Positions 52,941 to 61,595 are shown, numbered from the stretch's first letter. The stretch is DNA of 64,000 bases from Glycomyces xiaoerkulensis (GCF_002798405.1 NZ_PGGV01000027.1:62001-126000); one strand, 5' to 3'. Notes: generated from the letters alone by a model not told the origin. Translations and numbers: made by a program.

Positions 52941-53732
52941 ATGGCCTCCTCCTACAACGACGACCTCGGGCTCGCACATATGCTCGCCGACAGCGCGTCC
53001 CGGATCGCCACCGAACGGTTCCGCGCCTCGGACCTGCGGATCTCCACCAAACCGGACATGACCGAGGTCTCCGACGCCGACACCACCATCGAGGAGGTCG
53101 TCCGCTCCACGCTCACCCGGGCGCGCCCCCGCGACGGCGTCTTCGGCGAGGAGTTCGGCGACAACCCGGGCGCCTCGGGCCGCAAATGGGTCGTCGACCC
53201 GATCGACGGCACCCGCAACTACGTACGCGGCGTCCCGATCTGGGCCACCCTGATCGCCCTGTTCGACCGCGGCGAGCCGGTCGTCGGCGTCGTCAGCGCG
53301 CCCGTGCTCGGCCGCCGCTGGTGGGCGATGAAGGGAGCCGGCGCGTTCGCCGGCCGCGACCAGCGATCGGGCAAGAAGATCCGGGTCTCCGGGATCTCCA
53401 AGCTCGGCAACGCCTCGGTGAGCATCTCCTCGATCACCGGCTGGACCAAGGTGGACCGGCAGGGCGCGATGCTGGCGATGCTGCACGAGGCCTGGCGGGA
53501 ACGCGGCTTCGGCGACTTCTACTCCTACTGCCTGCTGGCCGAGGGATGCGTCGACATCGCGGCCGAGCCCGAGGTGGCGGTGTGGGACCTGGCACCGCTG
53601 GCGCTCCTGGTCGAGGAGGCCGGCGGGACCTTCACCGACCTCAAGGGACGACCGGGGCCGGACGGCGGCAGCGCGCTGGCGACCAACGGCCTGCTGCACG
53701 AGCCGTCGCTGGAACGCATCGGCCTCCGCTGA
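52941..53732 (+). CDS. hisN: Histidinol-phosphatase HisN (inositol monophosphatase family)
   Basis: The 263-residue enzyme is of the IMPase-type histidinol-phosphatase found in actinobacteria. Metal ligands are in FGEEFGD, DPIDGTRNYVRG and VAVWDLAPLALLVEEAGG. The location after aroA and rsgA matches actinobacterial hisN genes; assignment to histidine biosynthesis rests on that order. The ATG at 52941 has AGGA 8 nt upstream, 14 bp after the rsgA stop. Convergent with the CE7 esterase. Confidence 0.9.
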   Translation: MASSYNDDLGLAHMLADSASRIATERFRASDLRISTKPDMTEVSDADTTIEEVVRSTLTRARPRDGVFGEEFGDNPGASGRKWVVDPIDGTRNYVRGVPIWATLIALFDRGEPVVGVVSAPVLGRRWWAMKGAGAFAGRDQRSGKKIRVSGISKLGNASVSISSITGWTKVDRQGAMLAMLHEAWRERGFGDFYSYCLLAEGCVDIAAEPEVAVWDLAPLALLVEEAGGTFTDLKGRPGPDGGSALATNGLLHEPSLERIGLR

Positions 53733-53750
53733 CCCGGCCCCTTCGACCGG

Positions 53751-54716
53751 CTACCGGTCGGCGAGGAACCGGAGGTGCTCGCCGCGCTGGTGGACGCCGC
53801 CTCCTTCGTGCTTGTTCCACGGCCACACGGTGATCCGCTTGTCCCCCTGCCAGCGGTTGTAGGCGGCGAAGACGGTCGAGGGCGGGCAGACGTCGTCCAT
53901 CAGGCCCACCGAGTACAGCGCCGGGGCCGTGCCGCGGGCGGCGAAGTTGACGCCGTCGAAGTACGACAGGGTCCCGAAGACCTCCTCCTCGCGCATCCGC
54001 TGACCGGCGAGGAACTCCACCAGCTCCTGGTAGGGGTAGCCGTCGGTGATCTCGACCGCGCGCCGGAAGTGGGTCAGGAACGGCACGTCGATCAGCGCCC
54101 CGGCCAGGTCCTCGCGCAGGCCGCCGACGGCCTGGGTGATGCCGCCGCCCTGGCTGCCGCCGGCGACGACGATCCGGTCGGGGTCGATCGCCTCGTGGCC
54201 CTTGGCCACGTCGACCGCGCGGTAGGCGTCGGTGAAGACGCGCCGGTAGTAGTAGTGCTCGGGCGACTCGACGCCCTGGGTCATCCAGCCGCCGCGTGTC
54301 GGCCCGGTGCCGCCGTAGGGGTCGCCGGTGTCGCCGGGCTGCCAGTTGCCGTAGCCCTGGCCGCGGGTGTCCATCACCAGGTGCGCCCACCCGGCGGAGG
54401 GGTACATCGTGTGCGCCCACGGCACCGAGCGCCCGCCGGAGTATCCGATGTACTCGACCACGCACGGCAGGGGGCGGTCGGCGCCGCGGGGCAGCACCAG
54501 CCACCCCTTGATGGGGTGGCCGGCGAAGCCCGCGAAGGTGAGGTCGAGGACCTCGACGGCGGTCAGGCCGGTGTCGACCGGTTCGAGGCGGACGTCGAGG
54601 CCGTGGGAGGCGGCCTCGCTGAGCGTCTGCTTCCAGAATTCGTCGAAGTCGGAAGGTTCGAGCACGTCGGGGCGGTAGGAGCGGAGCTGCTCGAGCGGGA
54701 GGTCGAAAAGTGCCAT
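53751..54716 (-). CDS. CE7-family acetyl esterase (acetylxylan/cephalosporin-C deacetylase)
   Basis: The 321-residue alpha/beta hydrolase has the CE7 signature RGQGYGNW (here DTRGQGYGNWQPGD), the nucleophile in GGSQGGG, an Asp in MDDVCPPS and the catalytic His in NKHEGGG. CE7 enzymes remove acetyl groups from xylo-oligosaccharides and related compounds in the cytoplasm; no signal peptide is present, which fits. It is divergent from the pectate lyase gene across a 185-bp gap holding palindromes, so both may respond to plant polysaccharide. Confidence 0.94.
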   Translation of the reverse strand: MALFDLPLEQLRSYRPDVLEPSDFDEFWKQTLSEAASHGLDVRLEPVDTGLTAVEVLDLTFAGFAGHPIKGWLVLPRGADRPLPCVVEYIGYSGGRSVPWAHTMYPSAGWAHLVMDTRGQGYGNWQPGDTGDPYGGTGPTRGGWMTQGVESPEHYYYRRVFTDAYRAVDVAKGHEAIDPDRIVVAGGSQGGGITQAVGGLREDLAGALIDVPFLTHFRRAVEITDGYPYQELVEFLAGQRMREEEVFGTLSYFDGVNFAARGTAPALYSVGLMDDVCPPSTVFAAYNRWQGDKRITVWPWNKHEGGGVHQRGEHLRFLADR

Positions 54717-54766
54717 GTGGCGTTTTTAGCACATCTGTCATCAGAAAGCTACACGCGTAAACATCA

Positions 54767-54784
54767 GGAGTCTCCTCAGACTCC
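54767..54784. promoter_or_regulatory. Inverted repeat between CE7 esterase and pectate lyase
   Basis: GGAGTCT (54767-54773), CCTC, then AGACTCC (54778-54784): a perfect 7-bp inverted repeat in the divergent gap. It lies 51 bp upstream of the esterase start and could be an operator or a leader hairpin. Confidence 0.4.
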
Positions 54785-54839
54785 GTCGCAACCGATTCGG
54801 CCGAGGGTATTGCAAGCGATTTCATGCAAACGGTATTAT
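54785..54839 (+). promoter_or_regulatory. Pectate lyase promoter with two LacI-type half matches
   Basis: A -35 TTGCAA (54810-54815), 18-nt spacer and -10 TATTAT (54834-54839) precede the lyase. GCAAGCGATTTC (54812-54823) overlaps the -35, and GCAACCGATTCG (54786-54797) lies 26 bp upstream, both on the same face at that spacing. Both resemble GCAAGCGGTTGC in the importer promoter. Confidence 0.55.
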
Positions 54840-54901
54840 CTTCGTATATCTAGATGCCTAAATATATGGGCGTCTCTCCCTCAGCCTCGAAAGGTTCATC
54901 A

Positions 54902-56323
54902 ATGGAGCAGAACATTTTCAAAGGCAAATACTCCCGGCGCGGCTTCTGGAAGGTCGCCGGGCTAACCGCGGCCGGCGCCGGTGCCGCCACCGGCGGCCTG
55001 CTGGCCGCCCAGCACGCGAACGCCCTCCAGACCGGAACGTGGTACTACATCGAATCCCGGCACTCCGGTCTGGTCCTCGACGTCCTCAACGCGAGCACCG
55101 ACCCGGGCGCCGAGATCATCCAGTACAACAACACCGGCGGGAGCCACCAGCAGTTCCGGTTCCTCGACTCCGGGGACGGCTACTACCGCATCCAGGCCCG
55201 CCACTCCGGCCAGGTCCTGGACGTGTGGGAGTGGAACGCCGACAACGGCGCCACCATCGCCCAGTACGACGACGTCGGCGGCGAGAACCAGCAGTGGCAG
55301 GTCGACGAGAGCGGCGGCTACGCCACCTTCGTCAACCGCTTCTCCGGCAAGGCACTCGACGTGTGGGAGTGGTCGACCGAACCGGGCGACCGGATCTCCC
55401 AGTACGACCCCACCGGCGACGCCAACCAGCAATTCCAGTTGGTCCCGGTCGACGACGACGGCGGCGGCGGAGATCCGAGCCCCGGCGGCCTGGAGGGCTG
55501 GGCCACCCAGAACGGCGGCACCACCGGCGGCGGCAACGCCTCGCCCCAGACCGTCACGTCGGCCTCGGCGCTGGTCTCGGCGATCAGCGGCAGTTCCCCG
55601 AAGGTCATCCGCGTTAGTGGATCGATCAACCTCTCGGGCATGAACGACGTCGGCTCCAATACGACCATCATCGGCGACTCCGGGGCCACGATCACCGGCG
55701 GCGGCTTCGACGTCGACGGGGTCAGCAACGTCATCATCCAGAACCTGACGTTCGACGACTGGGGCGACGACGCGATCAACGTCCAGGAGGGCTCGACGAA
55801 CGTGTGGATCGACCACAACACGTTCGGCGTCGGCGACGACGGCTCGGTCGACATCAAGCGCGAGTCCGACTTCATCACCGTGTCCTGGAACCGGTTCAAC
55901 GGCAGCCAGAAGAACATGCTGCTGGGCCACTCCGACGGGCACACCGCCGACATCGGGCACCTGCGGGTGAGCTACCACCACAACTACTTCAACGGCACCA
56001 ACTCGCGCAATCCGCGGGTCCGCTTCGGCGACCCGGTGCACGTCTACAACAACTACTACCGCAACGTGGACAGCTACGGCGTCGCGACCACCATGGACGC
56101 CGGAGTGCTCTTCGAGGGCAACTACATCGAGAACACCGACACCCCGACCGAGGTCGGTTACGCGGCCAGCGACCCCGGCCGGATCGTGTCGCGGAACAAC
56201 CACCTGGTGAACTCGGGCACGCCCGACAACAGCGGCTCGGTCGGCGGAGTGCCTTACGGCTACTCCCTCGACACGCCGTCGCAGATCAACTCCATCGTCA
56301 GCGGCGGCGCGGGCGCGAGCTGA
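54902..56323 (+). CDS. Secreted pectate lyase (PL1) with ricin-type lectin domain
   Basis: The 473-residue protein has a Tat signal (YSRRGFWKVAGLTAAG), likely cut after the ANA near residue 41. A beta-trefoil lectin (CBM13) follows at about 45-180, with three QxW/F repeats (HQQFRF, NQQWQV, NQQFQL). After a Gly-rich linker comes a PL1 parallel beta-helix (about 200-473) with WIDHNTF, DIKRESDF and the catalytic-type NSRNPRVRFG. It cleaves pectate outside the cell. The ATG 54902 was chosen over 54854 because AAAGG lies upstream and it begins at the Tat signal. Divergent from the CE7 esterase. Confidence 0.93.
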   Translation: MEQNIFKGKYSRRGFWKVAGLTAAGAGAATGGLLAAQHANALQTGTWYYIESRHSGLVLDVLNASTDPGAEIIQYNNTGGSHQQFRFLDSGDGYYRIQARHSGQVLDVWEWNADNGATIAQYDDVGGENQQWQVDESGGYATFVNRFSGKALDVWEWSTEPGDRISQYDPTGDANQQFQLVPVDDDGGGGDPSPGGLEGWATQNGGTTGGGNASPQTVTSASALVSAISGSSPKVIRVSGSINLSGMNDVGSNTTIIGDSGATITGGGFDVDGVSNVIIQNLTFDDWGDDAINVQEGSTNVWIDHNTFGVGDDGSVDIKRESDFITVSWNRFNGSQKNMLLGHSDGHTADIGHLRVSYHHNYFNGTNSRNPRVRFGDPVHVYNNYYRNVDSYGVATTMDAGVLFEGNYIENTDTPTEVGYAASDPGRIVSRNNHLVNSGTPDNSGSVGGVPYGYSLDTPSQINSIVSGGAGAS

Positions 56324-56341
56324 CCCTCGCGGCCCCCGGAT

Positions 56342-56379
56342 CGGGCCGGCCGGAGCCGCACCGGACTCCGGCCGGCCCG
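56342..56379. terminator. Very strong bidirectional hairpin
   Basis: CGGGCCGGCCGGAG (56342-56355) pairs perfectly with CTCCGGCCGGCCCG (56366-56379), a 14-bp stem with a 10-nt loop between the convergent lyase and kinase genes. Confidence 0.8.
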
Positions 56380-56385
56380 GCGCGG

Positions 56386-57294
56386 TCAGAACCGGATCGT
56401 CGGACGCTCGGGAGGGTCGCATTCCTCCGAACGGGGCGCAGGCCGGTCCAGCCGGAGCGTCGGCCGCCCGTCGAAGGCCCCGATCCACGCCTCCGCGCCG
56501 CATCGCTCACCGTCGGCCACCCGGCGCACCAGATCGCCGATCCGGTCGCCGAGAGCGTCCATGGCCTCCCGGTCGCTGGCCACCTCCGCGGGCGTGGCCT
56601 GCTTCCGGACCAGCAGCACGCGGACTGCGATCAGCGCGAGCTTGTACCGGTCCGACTCGAAGCTCGCCGGGCCCGACCGCGGGTCCGGATCGATCCAGTC
56701 CGGCGTCTGCGCGGGCTCCATCGGCGGCCGGTAGCCGTTGACGCTGAATCCGTCGCAGTCGAGCGCGTACACCGCCGCGTCGGGCGCGTGGCTCCACAGG
56801 AAGTTCTTCGAGGACACGTCGCCGATGACGATGTCCCGGTCGTGCAGCGCCCGGAACAGGCGGGCGTAGGCGCGCGCGATCGCCAGCCGGCCGTCCCGGT
56901 CGGGCAGGTCGAGATCGCTCCACTTCAGCTTCGGGGGGTGGGTCAGGTACTGCAGCTCCCTGAGCCCCGGTTGCCCGCCGATGACTCCCGTGAACCGCTC
57001 CGGCGCCTCGGACATGAGCATCCCGCTGAACCGCCCTTCGTGCGCCACCACGGCGGTGGGCCAGGCGGTGGAGGCCAGCAGCAGTTCCCGGTCGCCCTCG
57101 GGCATCGGGTCGTCGCGGACCCGCCGGATGAGGCGTTCGAGCTCCTCGACGTCGCACCGCGAGGGGTCGAGGTACTCCTTGTACAGCACGCCGTCGAAGC
57201 GCTCGGTCCGGTAGACCTTGCCCTGGCCGCCTTCGCCGATCTTGGTGAGCGCCCCGAGCTCGTCCCGGCCGACCGGGCGGTCACCGGCGGTCAT
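56386..57294 (-). CDS. Atypical protein kinase, last gene of the five-gene operon
   Basis: The 302-residue protein has a kinase fold: Gly-rich loop GEGGQGKVY, an ATP Lys in LYKEYLD, a catalytic Asp and Asn in IVIGDVSSKNFLW (replacing HRDxxxxN), and DCDGF in place of DFG. The C-lobe after about 215 is reduced. This IGD/DxDGF pattern is like kinases that travel with TerY-type VWA and PP2C genes, so a phosphorylation partner role is inferred. The ATG at 57294 overlaps the upstream PP2C gene by 14 bp. No membrane segment. Substrate unknown, possibly the coiled-coil or VWA protein of the same operon. Confidence 0.82.
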   Translation of the reverse strand: MTAGDRPVGRDELGALTKIGEGGQGKVYRTERFDGVLYKEYLDPSRCDVEELERLIRRVRDDPMPEGDRELLLASTAWPTAVVAHEGRFSGMLMSEAPERFTGVIGGQPGLRELQYLTHPPKLKWSDLDLPDRDGRLAIARAYARLFRALHDRDIVIGDVSSKNFLWSHAPDAAVYALDCDGFSVNGYRPPMEPAQTPDWIDPDPRSGPASFESDRYKLALIAVRVLLVRKQATPAEVASDREAMDALGDRIGDLVRRVADGERCGAEAWIGAFDGRPTLRLDRPAPRSEECDPPERPTIRF

Positions 57295-58918
57295 CGGGCA
57301 CACCCCAGACAATGACCGCGCAGCGGTCGCGCGCCGCTTCGCCGGAGTCGAGGAGGCCGAGGGTCCGGAGCGGGCCGGGTGCGGGCCGTCCCCGCATCCG
57401 GGCCAGACCCGACGGGTCCGCCCCGCCGCCGATCATCAGCGTCTGGTCCGGCCGGAGCCGCTCGCTGTAGAAGTGCAGCTCGGGTTCGCCCGGCCGGTTG
57501 CGGATCCCGTAGGTCGTCGGCGAGTACATCCGCGGCAGTTCGCTGTGGAGCCCGGCACCGCAGACCGCCGCGCCGATCGGTCCCATCAGCCCGACCGACC
57601 AGTCGAGGCCACCGTCCGGGTCCGCCGAGGCGCAGAGCGCCGCGCACGCCAGCGCCGACTCGTCGAATCCGGGCCGATCGGCCAGTCGGCGCAGCACCCT
57701 GGTCCAGACCACCTTGATCCACTCGTCGGGCCGTTCGGTGGGCGGATACCGGTCCACGACCTCGAGCATCTCCTCGGTCCACAGCTCGGCGTCCCGGTCC
57801 GGCGCCTCCTCCCCCACCGGCCCGGCCACGGCGGCGACGAAGTGCGGGCCGGCTTCCACGGCCGCCACCCGCACGGCCCGGGGTCGGCCCGCGGCGGCGG
57901 AGTCCGGTCCGCGCCTCGCCGCCGCCCGGAACTCGATGCCGCCGGCCCGCGCCGCCCGCAGTTCGAGGTCGCGGGCGAGCGGCGGTCCGTCGGGCGAGGG
58001 AGGCCGGGTCCGCAGCGACGCCGCCCGGCCGGCGTCGCGGCCGGCCCCGGCCCAGAGCGCGGCGGCCGAGCGGTCGTCGTCGAACGAGCGGGACCGCAGT
58101 TGCACGTGCCGCATGAACTGCGACGGTTCGGGCGGCCCGGCTGCCCACTGCCGGGCGAAGTAGTCGCTGGCCTCCTCGGACTCCATCAGGCCGCCGATGC
58201 CGTCGCTGGCGAGCACCAGCACCTCGCCGAGCCGCAGGTGCCCTTGGAAGCACCGGTAGTGGCGGTCGAGTTCGTGGGACGGCATCGGGTCGACCGCGTT
58301 GGAGAACTCCTCGTCGCCGTCGGGCGCCAGCAGCTCCTCGAAGCCGCCGGTACCGAGCACGTAGGCCGGGCTGTCGCCGACCTTGCCCACCCAGAACCGG
58401 TAGCGGCCCTCGGCGTCCGGTTCGGTCGCGACCGCGGCGGCGGTCAGCGTCGTCCGCGGGCCGCCGAGCTTCTCGAGGCCGCGGTTGGCGTCGGCGAACA
58501 CTCCCCTGCCGTCGCCGATGGCTTCGTCGCCGTTGAGTTCGATCCTCGCGGTCAGTCCCCCGATCACGGTGGCGACCGCGGTTTCGGAGGCGAGGTGGCT
58601 GTCGGGCACCGAGCCGACGCCGTCGGCCACCGCGGCCAGGGCCCACCTCCCGGCCGCGCCGGCCATCGAGGCGTCCTGCCTGCCGGTGCCCTCGTACCGG
58701 TGCTGCGCGCCGCGGACGGAGCAGGCGATGACCTCGATGTGGCCGGCGCCGCCGTGGTCGAGGACGGAGTCGGGGTAGTGCGGGTCGGGGTCGAGCCCCC
58801 ACACGGCCTCGGCGGCTTTGGCTCGGCGCCCCACGGTGTCCGGAATCCACGGTCCGTCGACGTCGCCCCACGGCGGAGGCGGCTGGACCGTCGTCGGGAG
58901 GTTGCGTTCCCCGGTCAC
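57281..58918 (-). CDS. PP2C-type protein phosphatase with a second degenerate PP2C-like half
   Basis: The 545-residue protein has a complete PP2C domain at about 45-300: QDAS, ADGVGSVPDSHLAS (metal Asp), VGDSPAYVL, ASDGIGGLMES and DDDRSAAALW. Residues about 340-545 show the same order of elements without the metal Asp residues (FVAAVAGPVG, SALACAALCA, WSVGLMGPIGAAV, LMIGGGADPSG, RCAVIVWGV), so they look like a catalytically dead PP2C repeat. A Pro-rich start and an acidic linker separate the parts. It dephosphorylates Ser/Thr, most likely the product of the neighbouring kinase (inference). The start is 9 bp from the VWA stop. Confidence 0.87.
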   Translation of the reverse strand: MTGERNLPTTVQPPPPWGDVDGPWIPDTVGRRAKAAEAVWGLDPDPHYPDSVLDHGGAGHIEVIACSVRGAQHRYEGTGRQDASMAGAAGRWALAAVADGVGSVPDSHLASETAVATVIGGLTARIELNGDEAIGDGRGVFADANRGLEKLGGPRTTLTAAAVATEPDAEGRYRFWVGKVGDSPAYVLGTGGFEELLAPDGDEEFSNAVDPMPSHELDRHYRCFQGHLRLGEVLVLASDGIGGLMESEEASDYFARQWAAGPPEPSQFMRHVQLRSRSFDDDRSAAALWAGAGRDAGRAASLRTRPPSPDGPPLARDLELRAARAGGIEFRAAARRGPDSAAAGRPRAVRVAAVEAGPHFVAAVAGPVGEEAPDRDAELWTEEMLEVVDRYPPTERPDEWIKVVWTRVLRRLADRPGFDESALACAALCASADPDGGLDWSVGLMGPIGAAVCGAGLHSELPRMYSPTTYGIRNRPGEPELHFYSERLRPDQTLMIGGGADPSGLARMRGRPAPGPLRTLGLLDSGEAARDRCAVIVWGVPDDRR

Positions 58919-58927
58919 TGGCGGCTC

Positions 58928-59590
58928 CTAGATCTCGTCTGCTTTCAGTTCGGTGTAGCCGGGCACCTGGTCGGGGACGCGCAGCCGCACGTCGCCGTCC
59001 TCGGTGACCGTCGTGGCCGACTGGACGATGGACTTGGTCAGCGCGGAGGCGAACTCCCGGAGCGCCTCGCCGTGGCTGAGCGAGGCGTCGGCCTTGAACG
59101 ATTTGAAGGTCCCTATCGAGCTGACGGTGTCCTCGTCGACGTCGCCGTGGCCGAATGCGACGATGTTCGGGCGCGGTTTCCAGGCGGGGTCGGTGAGGCG
59201 GTCGAACGACGCCTGCCAGTCGCCGGCGTTCGGCAGGCCGTCGGACAGGAAGAAGACGGCCGGGCGGTAGACCTTGCAGCCGCTGCTCTTGAGCCGGTTC
59301 ACATCGGATTCGATGGTCTGCTTCAGGAGGGTGAACGCGGCCTCGTAGTTGGTGCTGGACTTGACGGTGAGTCCCTGCATCTCGGTCACCTCGCTGAGGT
59401 CGGACAGCTCCAGGAGGACCTCGGCGTCCTCGGAGAAGCCGATGACGCAGAAGCGGGCCTTGTCGGCGACTACCGGGTCGCGGCCGACCTGCTGGTGGAG
59501 GTCGATCAGGCCGTTGTTGAGGTCGTCGATGACGTCGGTCATGGAGGCCGATTCGTCGCAGACGACGTAAAAGGGCAGTATCTGCTCCAT
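58928..59590 (-). CDS. VWA-domain protein (TerY-like)
   Basis: The 220-residue protein is a single von Willebrand A domain with an intact MIDAS metal site: DESASM (DxSxS) at residues 12-17, the Thr in SSTNYEAA, and Asp in LSDGLPN. TerY-type VWA proteins act as cytoplasmic scaffolds with PP2C phosphatases and kinases (family knowledge), and this gene sits between such partners. It has no signal peptide. The next gene upstream encodes a coiled-coil membrane protein, which may be its target. Confidence 0.88.
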   Translation of the reverse strand: MEQILPFYVVCDESASMTDVIDDLNNGLIDLHQQVGRDPVVADKARFCVIGFSEDAEVLLELSDLSEVTEMQGLTVKSSTNYEAAFTLLKQTIESDVNRLKSSGCKVYRPAVFFLSDGLPNAGDWQASFDRLTDPAWKPRPNIVAFGHGDVDEDTVSSIGTFKSFKADASLSHGEALREFASALTKSIVQSATTVTEDGDVRLRVPDQVPGYTELKADEI

Positions 59591-59617
59591 ACGTGCGGGT
59601 TCCTTTCTATCGGGCGG

Positions 59618-60961
59618 TTATCGGCGTCCGAAGGGCCAGCGGCTCCTCCGGGTGGTCTTCGATTGCCGTGCGGGCAGCCGTCGTGCTCCGAGCAGGCGGG
59701 CCAGTTCGTCGACGGCACGGGTGAGGTCGGCGACGGTCCGGGTGAGCTGCCGATTGGTGTCGTCGATGGTCCGGAACTGCGCCAGCATGGTCCGGTCGAC
59801 ACCGATCTCGACGGTGTCGGCCAGTTCGGTGGTGACGGCCCGGCCGGCCTGGTCGAGCCGGTCGGTGAGTCCCGCGAGTCCCTCGACGACCCGCTCGGCG
59901 ACCCGTTCGGCGGCGGCCTCCTGCGAGTCGCGGACCTGCAGGGCGAGGTTGAGGCGGTGGCGTTCGCCCGCACCGACGGCGTCGGTGACGGTGCGGCCGA
60001 CCTCGGTGAGGACGGTCGCGGTCCGTTCGTAGTGGTCGGTGGTGGTGTCGTGGAGGTCGGCCGCGATCCGGCGGGCCAGGTCGGCCGACTGGCGGTGCTG
60101 ATCGGCGAGGCGCTGTTCGATGTCGGCGAGGGCGGCGCGGAGGTCCCCGGCGGCCGAGGTGATGGCGCCGGCGCCGTCGGCGATCTCGGCGACGGTGGCC
60201 CGGAAGGCGCCTCCGGCGGCGCCGAGGTCGCTCAGTTCGGCGCTGACGCGGTCGGCCGACTCGGTGAGTTCGCCGGTGAGTTCGGCGGCGCGGTCGGTGA
60301 TCCGGCGCAGTCGGTCGGCCGCGGATTCGGGCGTTTCCGGCGGACGGCTTCGCAGGTGGAGAGCGGCGTCGGTGAGGGCCGCGTCGAGGCGGTCGCGCAG
60401 CCGGGCCTCGCTCCGGGCGGCTTCGGCCTCGAGCTTCCGGTGCTTGAGCTCGATGCCGACCGACACCGCGATGATGCCGGCGATGCTCAGCAGGACCAGC
60501 ACCGCCATGTTGCCGAAGCTGAACCAGATCGTCCCGTCGAAGCCGCCGAGCCATTGGCGGAAGAACGACTGGGCGCCGGGTTCGGCGCCGCCCTCGAGCA
60601 TTCGCCCGTAGGCGCCGGCCGCCTGGTGGATGCCCCACCAGGTGCACAGCAGCGGGATGAAGACCAGAGTCACCCGCGCCGCGTACCACCATCTGAGCGG
60701 GCTGGTCCCCTCGCGGACCACGGCGTCGAGCACGACGTTGGCGAACGCCTCGTGCAGGCGGATCTCGCTCCAGGGTCCGGGCGGTTCGGGCCCGCGGAGC
60801 GCGGCGGCCAGGGAGTTGAGCTGGCGGGCGCGCTGTTGGAGTTCGTCTCGTCCGGCCAGCGCTTCGAGCTCGTCGGCGACGTCCCGGGCCTCGGGGGTTC
60901 CCGGGCCGTATCGGGTGGTCGCCGGGGCGGGTGCGGTGGCGGCGGAGCTCGTCTGGGACAT
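59618..60961 (-). CDS. Two-TM protein with a long coiled-coil tail (MotA/ZorA-like layout)
   Basis: The 447-residue protein has a soluble N-terminus (about 1-88) and two transmembrane segments at about 89-112 (ARVTLVFIPLLCTWWG) and 145-170 (GNMAVLVLLSIAGIIAVSVG). A cytoplasmic tail of some 270 residues, dense in Ala, Leu, Glu, Asp and Arg, is typical of long coiled coils or helical tails; it ends in a basic patch (KTTRRSRWPFGRR). MotA/ZorA stator proteins couple membrane segments to large helical tails, so this is a possible analogue; sequence identity to them cannot be claimed. It follows the MotB-like gene and precedes the VWA gene. Confidence 0.75.
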   Translation of the reverse strand: MSQTSSAATAPAPATTRYGPGTPEARDVADELEALAGRDELQQRARQLNSLAAALRGPEPPGPWSEIRLHEAFANVVLDAVVREGTSPLRWWYAARVTLVFIPLLCTWWGIHQAAGAYGRMLEGGAEPGAQSFFRQWLGGFDGTIWFSFGNMAVLVLLSIAGIIAVSVGIELKHRKLEAEAARSEARLRDRLDAALTDAALHLRSRPPETPESAADRLRRITDRAAELTGELTESADRVSAELSDLGAAGGAFRATVAEIADGAGAITSAAGDLRAALADIEQRLADQHRQSADLARRIAADLHDTTTDHYERTATVLTEVGRTVTDAVGAGERHRLNLALQVRDSQEAAAERVAERVVEGLAGLTDRLDQAGRAVTTELADTVEIGVDRTMLAQFRTIDDTNRQLTRTVADLTRAVDELARLLGARRLPARQSKTTRRSRWPFGRR

Positions 60962-60989
60962 GGCGTTCCAATCGGGTGAAGGGCGAGGC

Positions 60990-61550
60990 TCAGGCGACCA
61001 GGAGGTAGAGCTCGATCTGGAGGGTCCCGGTCGATATCGCCTCCTTGCCGCTGGAGGTCCAGAAGTGGCGGGTCGGCGCGTCGCCGAACAGGTCGGGGTA
61101 GGCCTCGGCCATGACCTCGTTGGCGGCTGCGGCGATGCTGCCGCCGTAGCCGGGGTCGGAGGCCCCGCCGAAGGTCAGCATGAAACCGACTCGGGAGCCG
61201 TCCTGGATGAGCGGTTCGAAGTGCTCGGCCACATCGTCGACCAGGTCGCGTTCGGCGGATTCCGAACCGTCGACGAGGCCGGCCGCGTCGCTGTCGACGT
61301 AGAAGACGAGGGGTTCGGGTTCGACGCCCGGGTCGGCGGTGGGTTCCGGGGTCGGCGAGGGGGTGGGGCTCGGTGAGGGGGCGGGCGCGGTCTCCTCCGG
61401 CCCGTCGTCCAGGGCGGCGGCGGGGAAGTCGGAGACCACGACGATGGTGATGATGAACAGCAGCAGTGCCAGGTCGGCGAAGAGCCATCCGGCGAGCGAG
61501 ACCGGGCTCTGCGACTCGACCCGGCGTGAGGCGCGGGGTCTTAAGGCCAA
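60990..61550 (-). CDS. Single-TM protein with MotB/ZorB-like pattern
   Basis: The first gene of the operon. Near the N-terminus WLFADLALLLFIITIVVV forms a single transmembrane segment with a membrane Asp, the pattern of ExbD/MotB/ZorB stators (WxxxxDLxxLLxxF). A Pro/Ser/Thr-rich linker (SPSPTPSPTPEPT) leads to a small outer domain (about 90-186). Segments such as VGFMLTFGGASDPGYGG and the final TLQIELYLL recall a reduced OmpA-like fold. TTG 61550 was chosen because GAGG lies 6 nt upstream; TTG 61577 is 11 nt from the predicted transcript start and has no ribosome site. It precedes the coiled-coil gene by 28 bp. Confidence 0.7.
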   Translation of the reverse strand: MALRPRASRRVESQSPVSLAGWLFADLALLLFIITIVVVSDFPAAALDDGPEETAPAPSPSPTPSPTPEPTADPGVEPEPLVFYVDSDAAGLVDGSESAERDLVDDVAEHFEPLIQDGSRVGFMLTFGGASDPGYGGSIAAAANEVMAEAYPDLFGDAPTRHFWTSSGKEAISTGTLQIELYLLVA

Positions 61551-61595
61551 GGGGCACCTCGCACGGGAAGGTTTCAACGGACGATGAAGCTGCTA

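Noticed and set aside
57218-60979. 1253-codon plus-strand ORF across the phosphorylation operon
   Set aside because: Shadow frame with no motifs; the minus-strand genes carry PP2C, VWA and kinase signatures and ribosome sites.
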